Positions 33,097 through 44,531 of a stretch of 64,000 nt of DNA are shown here, one piece after another (position 1 is the first letter of the stretch; every line of letters starts with the position of its first letter). Both the position numbers and the translations under genes were made by a program. Under the pieces are notes generated by a model, which made no database searches, was not told the origin of the DNA, and saw nothing but the letters and a program-made list of their open reading frames with translations. The stretch is from Candolleomyces eurysporus. Lineage: Eukaryota; Basidiomycota; Agaricomycetes; Agaricales; Psathyrellaceae. Location: contig JANBPK010000708.1 of the NCBI GenBank assembly GCA_027579435.1, forward strand, positions 148,184 through 212,183. The letters run 5' to 3'.

Positions 33097-33598
33097 ATGT
33101 TCGCCCGTCTTAGCGCTGTTACCATTGCTCTCGCATTGGCGATCCCCATGGTCGTTGCCACCCCTGCCCCATTGGTTAGCGCTGTCACATCCCCGCTCTT
33201 GCGCATTATAGCTGACAAGTTTTTATAGGTTTCTCGTACTGAATCTGCCTGCAACACCGGCTCCTTGCAATGCTGCCATGACACCGTCCAGGTAGTTTCG
33301 TAGGCTTCAACCCCACCAGCTCTCTAATTTATTGGTTTCATCAAGGCCGGGACTCCCACTGCCACCACCATTACGGGCTTGCTCGGTATCACTGGCTCGA
33401 TTGGCAAACTCCTTGGTGTGAGCTGCACCCCGATCAACGTGGTCGGACTCGGTGGCACCACCTGCACGCAGCAGGCCGTTTGCTGCACTGGCAACAACTT
33501 CGTGAGTAGTCCACCCTCTCGCCGAGTCAACAAGCTCATCTCTCGCGCAGAATGGCGTCGTCGCTCTTGGGTGCACCCCTATTAACGTCGCCGTCTGA
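33097..33598 (+). CDS. Class I hydrophobin, copy 2
   Basis: Four exons (33097-33174, 33229-33291, 33346-33501, 33551-33598) give 114 residues. Signal peptide [20 protein letters not shown]. Eight cysteines in hydrophobin order: [42 protein letters not shown]. It is closer to short agaric hydrophobins than copy 1, with a compact C3-C4 loop ([20 protein letters not shown]). Intron positions match copy 1. The two are clearly diverged, so this is an old tandem pair, and different tissues or timing are likely but not shown. Confidence 0.95.
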
Positions 33599-34549
33599 TC
33601 TCTCAAGCGCTCACTGCTAGCAGGCGATCGGTTGTATTCAGTTGACCCCTGCTGCTTGGTTGTCACCGGTACATTCGCTTTGTGGCTCTTAGATCATTTC
33701 GTCAGTTTCCTAGTCGCGAGCTTTCTACGTTGTGATGGTTTTCGAAAATTTCATGGCCTCGGCCACCTTGTGTTCAGTATCGACCAAAATTGTCTAACAG
33801 GAGGCGGTAGTCCTTGCGAATAGTGAGATGGTAAGCAACTGACGAGCATGATATCGATCCTATCTTTCCGAGCCCTCTCGCATTCTCCAAAATCAAGTGT
33901 AATACTAGATCGTTTGCCACGCCTTTTTTTTCGTGGGTTCCCTCTTGGCGAGGGTTGCTTTGAAAGTTCGGGAGCGTCTTTTTGGGGATCTCTTTCTTGA
34001 AGGTCAAGCTGCCACATGTTCCCATTTCAATCTCCGATTGACACAAGGCGCCAAACACATACGCTCATCGCCCAACTTTGTGCGAAGTTCACCAGGTCCA
34101 GTTTGGGTGCCCTTATGATGCGAGACAAACCCTCATCCAATGCTTTCCTACTCATATTTTGATCTAATCTCGGCTACACTCAAGCCAGAGTCCCGGGCAT
34201 GGACAATCATTGACAAGCGCCCATTACCCGTCCTTATGGATTTATCCGCACTCAGGCGAGTCGTGAGTGTGTATGGTACAAGTACGATTCCAGTACAAGA
34301 TTTTTGAACAGTTTCATGACGAACTCAACTTGGTCTCGCACGTCTCCCAGTGAAGTAAGTCAAGGCATTTATTTCACGAGCGTAATTCAACGCCGGATTC
34401 AACGGTGCATATTTTCCCTCCACACACATTACCGGATACCAGGTATTACCGAATTATGTACCCTATATTTGAGCCAAGAAGTCATCTACTCGCAGAATGG
34501 GGCGTATAAAGAAACCATTCAACCAGGGTTCATCCTAGTGTTTGGTTTA
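33599..34549. other. Intergenic, nothing recognised
   Basis: No supported gene or repeat on either strand. Open frames here lack family resemblance; the plus-strand frame 34304-34879 overlaps the real minus-strand gene and is a shadow. Confidence 0.45.
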
Positions 34550-35577
34550 TTACATACACGCACACTCGGGAGCGTTTTCTGCACCGGCCGTTTGCTGCGT
34601 TCGCGAGGGACCTCCATTGCCAGTGTGATGATTGTTTGTTCTTCGATTCCCAAGCCCCCTCTTGGGTGTAGGCGGAGGCGGAGGAACGAGAACACGAATC
34701 GATTCAATGTCTGCTGCAAAGGTGTGCCGCTTCTGGATGACCCAATGTTTGAGGTGGAACGTCAACAGGACGGTAGCATCTTGAAGTTCGGCCGCATACT
34801 GCGCCGGCGGAATGGCCTGGCCCGCGATGTTATAGGCTGGGATGGGTACTGCGATGTGGGTATGTTTGATCTTCTCTAGCTCCGCTACTGCCTGTGGGCC
34901 CACTGGCCATGTTTCAATGATGCCGCCATCATCATCATTGTCCTCCATTTTCTGCTTCTGGATTAGCTCTGTTGTTAGGCGGGCAGATGGGAGCATGGCT
35001 TACCACGAAGACTCGGTGGCCGACCTTGAAGCCATATCCTTCGGGCTTTCTCGAATCAATTACGCCGACGGACTGCTGCACTGCAGTGTCCAAGTCTCCA
35101 TCCGACATACAGCCCTTGATCGAGTCAACTAGATGGTTATAGCCGACCCTAAAATCACTGCTAAGGTCCGGTGAAGCAGCGAGTGGCCTCGCAATCGCCG
35201 AAAGTCTGATGTTGGAAAAACGGATATTTGAGTTCGGAGTCCAGTCACCGTCGGGATTCAGATGGAATCCACGCCTGTCGAATTGGACAATGGCAGTGAT
35301 ATTGGCAGGGANGGGGGGCGGACGGTGGGTCGCTCTTTGTGGGGTCCTGCGTGTACGCGAGGAGCTTCTGTTCGTATTTCAGGATGTCGTCTTTCCTGGT
35401 CAAGAATTCGCAATCTCGCGTCTTGAACCAATCCACGAGATCTTGGAAGTCCTGGCAGGCGATGTAGACACTACGAGGGTCGGTGCGCAGTGCATTTCTG
35501 CACTCCTGAAAGTCTGGTCGTCTTGTGTTCATTGGTATTGGGTATAGGGGCGGTTCGAGATTGGGATCAACAGACAT
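34550..35577 (-). CDS. Tandem paralogue family, member A (unknown function)
   Basis: Two exons: 35577 to about 34993 and about 34944 to 34550 (stop TAA). Landmarks shared with member C: a start with FQECRNALRTDPRSVYIACQ, then a Pro stretch, PANITAIVQFDRRGF, WTPN, SVGVID, then GFKVGHRVF at the end of exon 1; exon 2 has WPVGPQAVAELEKIKHTHIA, PIPAYN and LTFHLKHWVIQKRHTFAADI, followed by a disordered tail. The N at 35312 shifts the frame; omitting it gives SAPLPANI and an open frame. No signal peptide, membrane segment or known catalytic motif. About 320 residues. Function unknown; WPVGPEA and HW-x(7)-TF-x(2)-DI are the best family markers. Confidence 0.65.
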
Positions 35578-36119
35578 GGGCTGCCGAAATTTATAGGCCA
35601 GGGTTCCCCTACTGTTATTACCGGACCTCAATGCAGCTAATTGTGATGTCTTTGTAGAGAGTAAGCAAGATCCAGGCCCAGATTGTGGTGACTCATCGTC
35701 GACTGAAAGTGACCGTCGCAGACAGTCACATTACGACATTAGCGAGTGATAGGCGCCCATCGCAAGTAATATTGACAAGTTCCGGCATCGAATCCCAGAT
35801 TCAATGGAACGAAGAGTTCCAAATGGAATATTCAACAGCAAGCTTCCATTTTTACCAGACAAGAATGAAGCAATACCTATCTGGTGTTGGACGAAGATGG
35901 ACCAAAAATTTGAGTCGGTGGAAGAGGAAGGATCTCCATTCGCAAAAACTCGTAAATGGGTATATGGTAGGCGTTGAGCGATTCGAGGGGAAATGGAGTC
36001 CGAGATAGCCCGCTGTGTCCGCTAGTCCTTTGCAGGACATCTTCCATCCAAACAACCTCTTGCCGGACCGCAGTTTGGGAACACAGACTGCTCTATGGTG
36101 TCGGTCTATAGCTCCGGTT

Positions 36120-37002
36120 TCACCTTCCTTTCTTTGCCGGGGTTGGAGGAATGGGGTTGTAGTCATCGTCGGAATCGTCAACACTTGCCCGGCGTTTCCG
36201 TTGAAGACTGGATGCGTACGATGGAGGGGGAACAAGGACTTCAGTATCCTCGACGTATACGGCGAAGTAGTCTTTTTCCCGAATGCACCAGTGCGTAAGA
36301 CGAAACTCGAAGCTTGCTCTCGTATTCGACTGGAAGAATTCGACGAACGGCGTTGTCGCGATCTGGAATAGGCTAGGCGACATGAGTCAATTAGAGTCTC
36401 ATAAGTTGCTCTTGTGCATTTGGGTGGGCGGGCCAATTCTCGATTCTAAACTCCGGGTCTTGTTCTTTTTCATTCGCATTCCCCTTCGAGGTCGAAGCTG
36501 TAAAGATTTCAAAGCCAGGTTTACAAAAAATATGTTTGAGCCTACCTCAAAGAGTTGATGTCGAATGTGGAAGCCCCAACTGCCCCACCCACTCCAGTTG
36601 ATGGTTCCTTTAGATTGTAGGCACTTCTGCAAGTTGTTTGGAAAGTATGCTTTGAATAGTTTTTTGGATTGTTCCGACCAGTTTCGAAGTCCCTAGCAAG
36701 AATGCTAGGATCTTCAGCCATGGCTGAGGCCTTCGCTTCTCCCAACTTCTGGAGGTCGGTTCGAAAAACGAGCCTCTTCAGGTTCCCAACGAGCGCACGC
36801 TGTCATGAAGTAGCCTCGATTGCTGAGACGTATAATAGCGCTCGGAACTGCGGGAGGAGGCGAGTCGGAGAATTGGTCCTCCGCATCCTTGCGAGCGACC
36901 AGGTGATGGCAGCTGGGTCTTCAGCCTATTTGAAGCGCTTCAGTTGGCATCGGCAAGGTAGCCACAGTCTTTGCGGATAGCCTTAAAATGTTGCTCGTCC
37001 AT
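36120..37002 (-). pseudogene. Tandem paralogue family, member B (decayed)
   Basis: Starting at the ATG at 37002 (MDEQHFKAIRKDCGYLADAN) the frame soon meets stops. Fragments in three frames match members A and C in order: the N-terminal helix, then PPPAVPSAIIRLSNRGYFMT (compare PPPARLAGIVRLTHKHDFFM in C), then AEDPSILARDF, then at 36383-36120 FEFRLTHWCIREKDYFAVYV with the VLVPPP tail. At least two frameshifts and one in-frame TGA are not linked to N characters, so this looks like a true pseudogene. It may retain its C-terminal exon intact. Confidence 0.65.
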
Positions 37003-37436
37003 GGTGATTGGAGGCAATGAAGAGTTGGAATCCAAGTTCGGGATATGGCGGATGTTTTGGACGATCGAGCAATGACTTTCACATGGATGGCGTACGCCTG
37101 CATATGGCTTTAAATTAATGTGGCTTTCAGCCGCCCCTTAGCTGGCTGATAAACGCTAAACGCCAGCATCCACCGTAACATTGCCGTGTCTTCCGTTCTT
37201 GTTCCTGAACCAATGCCTTGCGCATACCTATTAGATAGAGGTCATGTTCTCGTCAACGAATCGTCTGCGAAAGGTTACCTATTGGCAGGTGCGTTTCAGT
37301 GTCGCCATTTTCATCTCCTGGTCTTCTTCCATATGTCATGGACTTAATTGTCGTCCACTTGTCAGCGTCTCATATTCGGACTGGGATGTGGAACAAATCT
37401 TATTATTTCAATTTCTAGCAAGCACGTACACTATGG

Positions 37437-38626
37437 CTACTTTGGTGACCACATTGTTTCCAATGTGCTCTGCTTGTACTTCTCTTTCTTTGGGCTCTCC
37501 TCGGGTTTATCCTTCGCCGGTGTCTTCTTCGTGCTGGTTGCCTTAGTCTTCTTGGGCGTGCTAGGCACTGCCTGAGGATTCTGCTGGGAAGTGCTAGCAC
37601 CGGCATTTGTGCGATTTGAAGCCGCTTGGCGCTTGGGGGGCCGAGGCAGGTCGTCCTCATCGGAAAAGTCGTCTGTCAGGGGAATACCCTTCCGTTTGAT
37701 GGGACTAGCAACACCGCTTGGCGGTAGATTGGGACGAACAAGAATCTTCATCCTCCTTATGTCTGCCGTGAAGGTGTGCCTACCATCAATGAACCAGTGA
37801 TTGAGGTGGAATTCCAGGCGCACGACGGCCCCTCGAAGGTCATCCCGATAGCGGTATGGAGGAATCAAGTTCTTCTCTGGGTCTGGGTAGTAAGCGGGTA
37901 TTGGATGTGCGATATGGGTTTTCTTGATCTTGTCGAGTTCGGCTCGAGCCTCAGGTCCGACTGGCCAGTTCTCGATGCTAAAACTTGCTCCATGATCCTG
38001 GAAGTTCTCGAGGCTCTCGGCGCTTCGTCTCTAGAGTTGGCTCAGTACTCAGACACACGACATGGATCGAGAAGACATTTACCTCGAAAACACGATGGCC
38101 TATCTTGAATCCATGTGCTGGATTGGGTTCTGATTTTGTGGTCCAGTCAATCACCCCAACGGAGTCGGTCAACTTCGCCCCGTCACCGGCCCCAAACTGG
38201 TACCACCGTCTCAACAACTCAACGACATTATTCCAAATCTTGGGATAGTCTCCCTTCAACTCGGGGATGTCAGGATCTTCAGTGAACGCAGAGGGTCTGA
38301 TGTCTGCGAAGCGCGGATGATCTGGAGACGCGTTGGGTGTCCAGCCACTGCATGCTTGCATGAAGAAATCGTGTTTATGGGTGAGGCGGACAATGCCAGC
38401 CAGGCGCGCAGGCGGANGGGGGACTGGGTTTATCGTCTTCATTTGAAGGAGTGCCTTCCTTCTTCAAGCTATCACGGTATTTGTCTGCTTCATCCTTTGT
38501 AACAATGCGGTCGAAGTCTTGCATTGGGAACCATTCAAGCCGCTCCGGGGCGTTATCGTCAGCGAGATAAATAGACTTGTCGCGTAGCTGTTTACGAAGG
38601 TATTGGAAATCGATGTTTGCACTCAT
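37437..38626 (-). CDS. Tandem paralogue family, member C (unknown function)
   Basis: Two main exons: 38626 to about 38040 and about 37990 to 37437 (stop TAG). Landmarks: FQYLRKQLRDKSIYLADDN, PPPARLAGIVRLTHKHDFFM, SGWTPNASPDHPRFADIRPS, WNNVVELLRRWYQFG, SVGVIDWTTKSEPNPAHGFK, IGHRVFEV; then IENWPVGPEARAELDKIKKT, LEFHLNHWFIDGRHTFTADI and a Lys/Pro/Ser tail ending QSTLETMWSPK. The N at 38417 breaks the frame and its omission restores it. An in-frame ATG at 38716 is an alternative start. The best-preserved member; nuclear-type basic tail is suggestive only. Neighbouring members A and B are in the same orientation. Confidence 0.7.
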
Positions 38627-38944
38627 ACTATCATCGATCAGAGGTTCGTAACTACTTATCAGAGGTTCGTAAACGCATGCTCCTTCAACCCTAAAGTAGG
38701 TGTTAATAGGTGACATTTACAAACCTCTGATTGATGATCGTAGCAGCGGGAAAGGACGGGTAAGAGCGGCTACGACAGGGCCTCTCCGATTTTCAACGAA
38801 GAGGAGTCTGTATTATTACCCAACTTTTAGTTAAGGATTCTCAGCCCTGGTGACTAGGAGTGGCGGATTGGAGTCAGGAAGCTTGTTTGACAGATAGGAG
38901 GCAGGGTCAGGCAGCCTAGCAGATTTCGACTTGTCTAAATACGT

Positions 38945-40297
38945 CACTGTGGACCTTGGACATGGTGAAAGTCACCTTGTTTTTCACCCTGCAACCTAGT
39001 TAAATTGAGTGGGTAACCTGGTGAATGTTACTAGGTAATTACCGGATTCACCCTGAAACTGGGTTAAATTTCACCATGCGACCCTGGTGAATTTCATACC
39101 GTTTTTGACCCTTTTCACCGGGTCAGGGGGGTGAAATTCACCATGCCTGTTCACCCGTTTCCTTGGTTAATTTAGCTCACTAGGTGTAGGGGTGAAATCA
39201 ACCCAATGGCAAGGTGAACTACCACCTAGTTCGCTCAGGGACTATTCCATGACAGGTTGAATTGAGGAAAGGGATATATATATTGCACCATGACTAGCCT
39301 ACTACAACAGTCTATCTAAATACAAACACAAATCGGGGAATGGTGAGGGCCTCGCGAGGTTGTAGCGTCATGGTACTGTGATCGGGGGGCAATGATATAT
39401 ATATGGCGACGTCGAAGGCCAGCTGCAGGGAGGGTGTTCAATAACAAGAATAAGGGAGGATATATGTAACTCACCCTACCCTCAGCCCAAGCCTAGATCT
39501 AAAGCGCTGCCACAAATTACCGTCACCTGTGGCTTTGAGAATGTAAGTGTAAGACATGGGGGTGAACGGCGCTGGGGACTTACCTGGATCAATACAAGAG
39601 TTCGTCTGTGATGTTCTGGATGAAAGAAATATAAATAAGAGATCTGGTTGGGAAACAAAAGAATGATGCTCATACCATGGAACCGCAGAGGGAGGTGGGA
39701 CACGTCCGAGCTCGTCAATGTTGAAGAGTGCACAGGTTGGCACTTCAGAGGTAAAGAGCACGCATTAAGCTATATGCGCTCTGTACTGTACACTGTACAG
39801 CTAAAGCCTCAGGCCTCGATGTTCAAGAGAGGAGAAGGTCGAAAGAGAGAAAGAGTCTCGCGGGACTCTGAACATCAACATTCACGTGACACTGTCAACA
39901 AAGGCAAATACCGCCGCTGCCAGAATTATGCTAAGTCCCACCTCGTCCGGCTTGGACAAACGTTGTCCAGTTGCTCGATAATATCGTGCCTGCTATAAAT
40001 AACGCCCTTGCACTGTCTGAGAACATGCGAGATCAACCTCTAAGCATCCTTTCACCTGCCGTGGTGGAAATAGACTAATAATCTTGATTTCACTCGGAAA
40101 CATGGTGATTTTAACCATGCATGTCGAAACCAAGACAAGGTGAATTTCACTTGGTAAAAGGGTGGATGTAATTCACCATGTAGAGCAAGGTGAAATTCAC
40201 CACTTTTGCGTTCACCATGTTTTCACCCGTAAATATGGTGAAGGGGACTTTTCACCCGGATGCCGTGTGACTTTCACCCTGATCTGGTCTTACAGTG
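38945..40297. mobile_element. Non-autonomous DNA transposon-like element with TTCACC/GGTGAA subterminal repeats
   Basis: The ends are inverted: left CACTGTGGACC and right (reverse complement) CACTGTAAGACC, followed on both sides by GGTGAAAGTCAC about 12-15 bases later. Inside each end TTCACC or its complement recurs about ten times (38960-39240 and 40085-40285), often as GGTGAAATTCACC palindromes. Flanking bases TACGT (left) and TACGG (right) look like a 5-bp target duplication with one mismatch. The 1.35-kb interior has no transposase-like frame. Termini starting CACTG are compatible with CACTA-type or related families, but this is inference. Confidence 0.65.
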
Positions 40298-40437
40298 TAC
40301 GGGAATATTCATTGGTCACAGACGCAGGATCCAACCTCTTATAGGCCGGCGAAAGGCTTCCATAGATATTCGAGAATATTGAGCTGGATTTGGCCGATTG
40401 GATTCGGTCAATAATACCACGGAAAACGCAAGATGAA

Positions 40438-42166
40438 TTACTCGAAGAACAAATCATGGCTATATGCCTCCCAATCACTTTGTATCTCGTCACCAGGGTC
40501 CTGATAGATGCATCGTGGCGTCGGTATCCAAGCCCCCTGAGCACCATTACGTTGGTATCCAGTTCGTTCGCGCCGCGAACTAGAGCCAACGGTCACTTTG
40601 CGTAAATTGGGAGCAATGACTGCAAGGTGATCCAACACGCGTGAGGCCGTTCCATAAGTGTTTTCATCGGTCTTGATGTAAATGCCCCAAATAACACGAA
40701 GGGAAGGAAAACTTGAGAATAGGCCCGCATTGGTGAGCATGCCCTATGTGAATGAACGCGTGAAGCAAGGTATAATAATGATGAAAGGAAGCACCTACGA
40801 CAGTTGCTGCAGTACTATCCCAGGGTCCCTGTACCAGTGCCGCGATATGGGGAAGGGCTTTGCCGACGTCCGCAAGACGGAAGAGTAATGTACCAAGGGA
40901 GTTAAACACGATTCGTTGGAGGTGAGGTAGATTTGCTTTATCGTCTATCAATGCCAACACCATCTCTTCATCCAGAACTCGGAAATCGATGCTTCGCAAA
41001 GGTCTCCTCGTTTCCGACGATACGAGAGAAAGTATGAAAGGATTAGAACCAACAACGTCTGTCAGGTGAGGAAGAAATTCAGAGGTCATCTCGAACTTAT
41101 GTTCGGAAATCCACTCCAACTTCGTGATACCTGGGTGACGTTGGAGGAATTCGACGATCATGTCCTCCTCATGTATAGCCCCAGCCAGGTACTTGATCCT
41201 TAGTCTGCGGAGGGACCGGAGATTACACAATAACAGGTTGGGAATGTGGTAGTGAGTGTTTATGTCAAGATTCTGTTCGAGTTCGCCAGTCAATAACAAT
41301 CACTCCGCTCGGGGATCGAACTCTCACCTCGAGTTGCTGAAGCCTGTCCAACATTTCGTGCAGACTCGAATTTTCATCCCATACACCCGATGAAGACCAA
41401 TCTAGAACCAATGTTTTGAGACTAGATATTTGCCATAACTATCCAATTATCAGCCATCGAAATAAAGGGAGGGTATACTCCAACTTACAGAATAACTCTT
41501 GCCCAAAATATCGTCGTTTGGGAACGGCCAACGTTGGCCAAAGCCTGTATCCTGGAACTCGATCGAAAGTGTCCGTAGTCGAGGTATTGTTCCTAAAGCT
41601 TGGAATATTTTCCCTGGATTGAGTACTTTAGGCGACAGGTACCGCAAGAACGTTCCTATGGTATGCCGGGGATCATCAGGGAACCGCCAATGAAAACTTC
41701 GTAGACCCTTCATATTTCTAAGGGCTTGAAAAATGGGTAAATCATCCTCCCAAGGTCTGACTAGGGACGAATCACTGTCAGCGATGGGCAGGGACACTTG
41801 GGGCTCAATCACCGGCGCGTCCAAGAATGATATGGGAAAGATGTCGCCGGAATCGTATCCCTCGTACTCGGTTTCCAGCGTGGCTGGGTCCTCCGACGCA
41901 TCGACATCGAAAAAGTCTTCCAAGAAAGCGACTGTGTGGATACGGGCCGCTAAATCTGGGCGCTCCGCGAGGTGTTTCCAGACGGGCTCGTAAAACTGGT
42001 AGTTGGACACACATAAGATGCGGTATTCCAGGTGGTTTGGGACGATGGATTCCTTCCAGCTTCTATTGGTGAGCGCTAGATGGAGCAGGTCGGTGGGTTG
42101 CTTGGATTGGCGTACTATAAGCTCCTTGAGGTCGTACGGTAGCTCTGGAGATGGTAGACCCGCCAT
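40438..42166 (-). CDS. F-box/LRR-like protein
   Basis: Four exons (42166-41489, about 41421-41328, 41272-40799, 40743-40438). The start MAGLPSPELPYDLKELIVRQ with LHLALTNRSWKESIVPNHLE is an F-box-like helix set; the rest is leucine-rich (ALGTIPRLRTLSIEFQD, NLLLCNLRSLRRLRIKYLAG, LDHLAVIAPNLRKVTVG) as in mushroom F-box proteins that recruit substrates to SCF ubiquitin ligases. The frame between exons 1 and 2 does not join cleanly with the obvious GTAAGT/TAG sites (off by one), so either the boundary differs or this copy also carries a frameshift. About 515 residues if intact. Its 5' two-fifths are duplicated at 43815-44531. Confidence 0.6.
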
Positions 42167-43806
42167 TTTGTGCAATGCGCGCCGCGGGATAGTCGTTGGT
42201 GGAAGAAGACACCAAGCCTGATTCAAAGTAAGTGCTACCGGTGCCGAGTCGACTGTCAAGCATCAATGATATCAGACGAGATGGCACTCTGGTAAAATAA
42301 GGAGAGGAGAGCAGCGTCTGTGCATGGATGAAGGGAGAAAGCTCGAATTATGGCGATTTCGTACATTCGAAACTGACAATTCAGAGTTGAAAGGGAGAAG
42401 TTGGTTGGAGAGAAGAGCTCGAACTGTCTGCCGATTCATGACGGCATTGACATGGCTCGGCTAACTTTCGCCTGGCGGGCCGAACCCATCACCGCCGACA
42501 TTATTATGGGCGCTCAGAAGTTTTAATGGGCGCTTCCACACCCTACTTCGGATGGCAGTGCCGGCGATTCTACTGTCACGGAACCCATCATTTAAGGTGC
42601 AGCACATGGATTGCGGGATCGGTCTGAGAGTTTTTTCGAGCAAGAGAAAAGAGAACACTTCATTGCCCTGATTCTTCCGTTTTCGCTGGCCCGGACCCAA
42701 CAGAAGTTTTCAGCTTGTGAGTGTGTATAAAAACAGGAAGAAGGCGATCTGCCTTCTTTTAGTGGACTCATGAAGCCCTTCCAGAGCACCGTACACACTG
42801 TCACTTTCATTCTTCTGCTTGTGTTGGGTGCACTCGGCCAGGGGAGCAATGTCACCTCTTGCGTTTCTGAGTATGCCTGGGTGAGTTGTGGAATATACCT
42901 CTTCCCTTCAGCTATGCCCACGCTGAGATAAAATTATATCAGACACTAAATGCAAACAGGCAGACTCCATGCTATGTCGCATCTCAACTTCACTCAGCTT
43001 GCGGCGTCAGTGAGTAAAGCAGCAACGAGAGTATCGAGATACACTTCATTTATGAACCTTCCTTCTTGCAGACGTTTTTTACAACAGGATACCGCAAGGC
43101 ACGCATTATACAGGCCCAATACCCCCGATGGTTAATGCGTGTGGATGCAACTCCGTCGTTTACCTGCTAGTAAGCGCCTGCGGTGCCTGTCAAGGAAGGG
43201 ACTGGACCGGTTCGATGAATTGGTTCTCGAATTGTCCCGGCTATTTTGCTGGGTACGTTGCTTTCGTCTTGACTTGATTCATTGGGTCTAAGCAAATTTC
43301 TTCAGGTATGACCGGAGCAGAATTCCTTCTGGTTTGGTTGTACCATTATGGTCGTACTTGGACATCCGAGAATTGGTATGTTGGGTCACCTTTGTCTGTC
43401 GCTATGCAGGAAAGCTCTAAGATAGGCTCTTGGTTTGCTAGGCAAACCAAACTTTCGACCCTCGAGTAGCTCGACAATGTAAGTAAGACATCAGCATCAG
43501 CTAGTAAATCCCTCTGACGATCCAAACTACAAGTTGAATCCAGCCAAACAGTTGATCCGATCAGCTCAGTTACCAGCAATCCCAACATTACGACGATAAC
43601 GACACCGACTATAGTAGGAACGGTCACCTCTCCTACTTCCAGTGCACGGGTTGATGGGTCTCCAAGGAAATCTAACGCAGGCGCCATAGCTGGTGGTGTG
43701 GTTGGAGGTCTCATCTTTATCGTGGCTGTCGGGTTGCTCATTTTCGTCTGGATTACTCGCAAACGAAGAAGAAGAGTCAAACAACTCGATCTGACCAAGC
43801 ACGAGT
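41449..43806. repeat. Tandem segmental duplication, unit 1
   Basis: From TCAGCCATCG (41452) through CTCGATCTGACCAAGCACGA (43803) this unit is repeated at 43811-46187 with high identity and small indels. It carries the 5' part of the F-box gene (-), the intergenic region and the 5' part of the secreted membrane protein gene (+). Confidence 0.85.
42723..42731 (+). promoter_or_regulatory. TATA box of membrane-protein copy 1
   Basis: GTGTATAAAAAC lies ~45 bp upstream of the ATG at 42770. The same element precedes copy 2 at the same distance. Confidence 0.55.
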
Positions 43807-43829
43807 CCAGCTGTCAGCCATCGGAATAA
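42770..43829 (+). CDS. Secreted single-pass membrane protein, copy 1 (cytoplasmic tail lost)
   Basis: Multi-exon. Signal peptide MKPFQSTVHTVTFILLLVLG; Cys-rich ectodomain with TLNANRQTPCYVASQLHSAC, HYTGPIPP, CGCNSVVYLLVSACGACQG; then IPSGLVVPLWSYLDI; a Ser/Thr-rich stalk; a transmembrane helix GLIFIVAVGLLIFVWITR and RKRRRRVKQLDL. This architecture is common in agaricomycetes and of unknown function (surface sensing is a guess). At the duplication junction the frame runs into sequence antisense to the F-box intron and stops at TAA 43827-43829, leaving an ~16-residue tail after the arginines instead of the ~100 residues of copy 2. Confidence 0.7.
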
Positions 43830-44531
43830 AGGGAGGGTATATTCCAACTTACAGAATAACTCTTCCCTAAAATATCATCGTTGGGGAACGGCCAGCGCTG
43901 GCCGAAGCCTGTGTCCTGGAACTCGATCGAAAGTGTCCGTAGTCGAGGGTTTCCAAAGCTTGGAATATTTATCCTGGATTGAGTACTTTAGGCGACAGGT
44001 GCCGCAAGAACGCCCCCATGGTATCCCGGGGATCACCGGGGAACCGCCAATGAAAACTTCGTAGACCCTTCATATTTCTAAGGGCTTGAAAAATGGGTAA
44101 ATCATCCTCCCAAGGTCTGACTAGGGACGAATCACTGTCAGCGATGGGCAGGGACACTTGGGGCTCAATCACCGGCGCGTCCAAGAATGATATGGGAAAG
44201 ATGTCGCCGGAATCGTATCCCTCGTACTCGGTTTCGAGCGTGGCTGGGTCCTCCGACGTATCGACAGCGAACTAGTCCTCCAAGAAAAGAAAGCGACTGT
44301 GTGGATACGAGCCGCTAAATCTGGGCGCTCCGCGAGGTATTTCCAGACGGGCTCGTAAAACTGGTAGTTGGACACACATAAGATGCGGTACTCCAGGTGG
44401 TTTGGGACGATGGATTCCTTCCAGCTTCTATTGGTGAGCGCCAGATGGAGTAGGTCGGTGGGTTGCTTGAATTGGCGTACTATAAGCTCCTTGAGGTCGT
44501 GCGGTAGCTCTGGAGATGGTAGAGCCGCCAT
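43815..44531 (-). pseudogene. Truncated F-box gene copy
   Basis: Matches the first exon of the F-box gene from MAALPSPELPHDLKELIV downward. The frame breaks near 44285 (extra bases after HTVAF and an in-frame stop), and a stop (GGATAA near 43971) replaces PGKIFQ. It ends at the duplication junction with no leucine-rich C-terminal part. Non-functional. Confidence 0.8.

Noticed and set aside
34304..34879. 191-codon plus-strand frame
   Set aside because: Antisense to exon 2 of family member A, whose conserved motifs are on the minus strand.
35852..36436. 194-codon minus-strand frame
   Set aside because: Lies in a different frame from the recognisable fragments of family member B and shows no resemblance to A or C.
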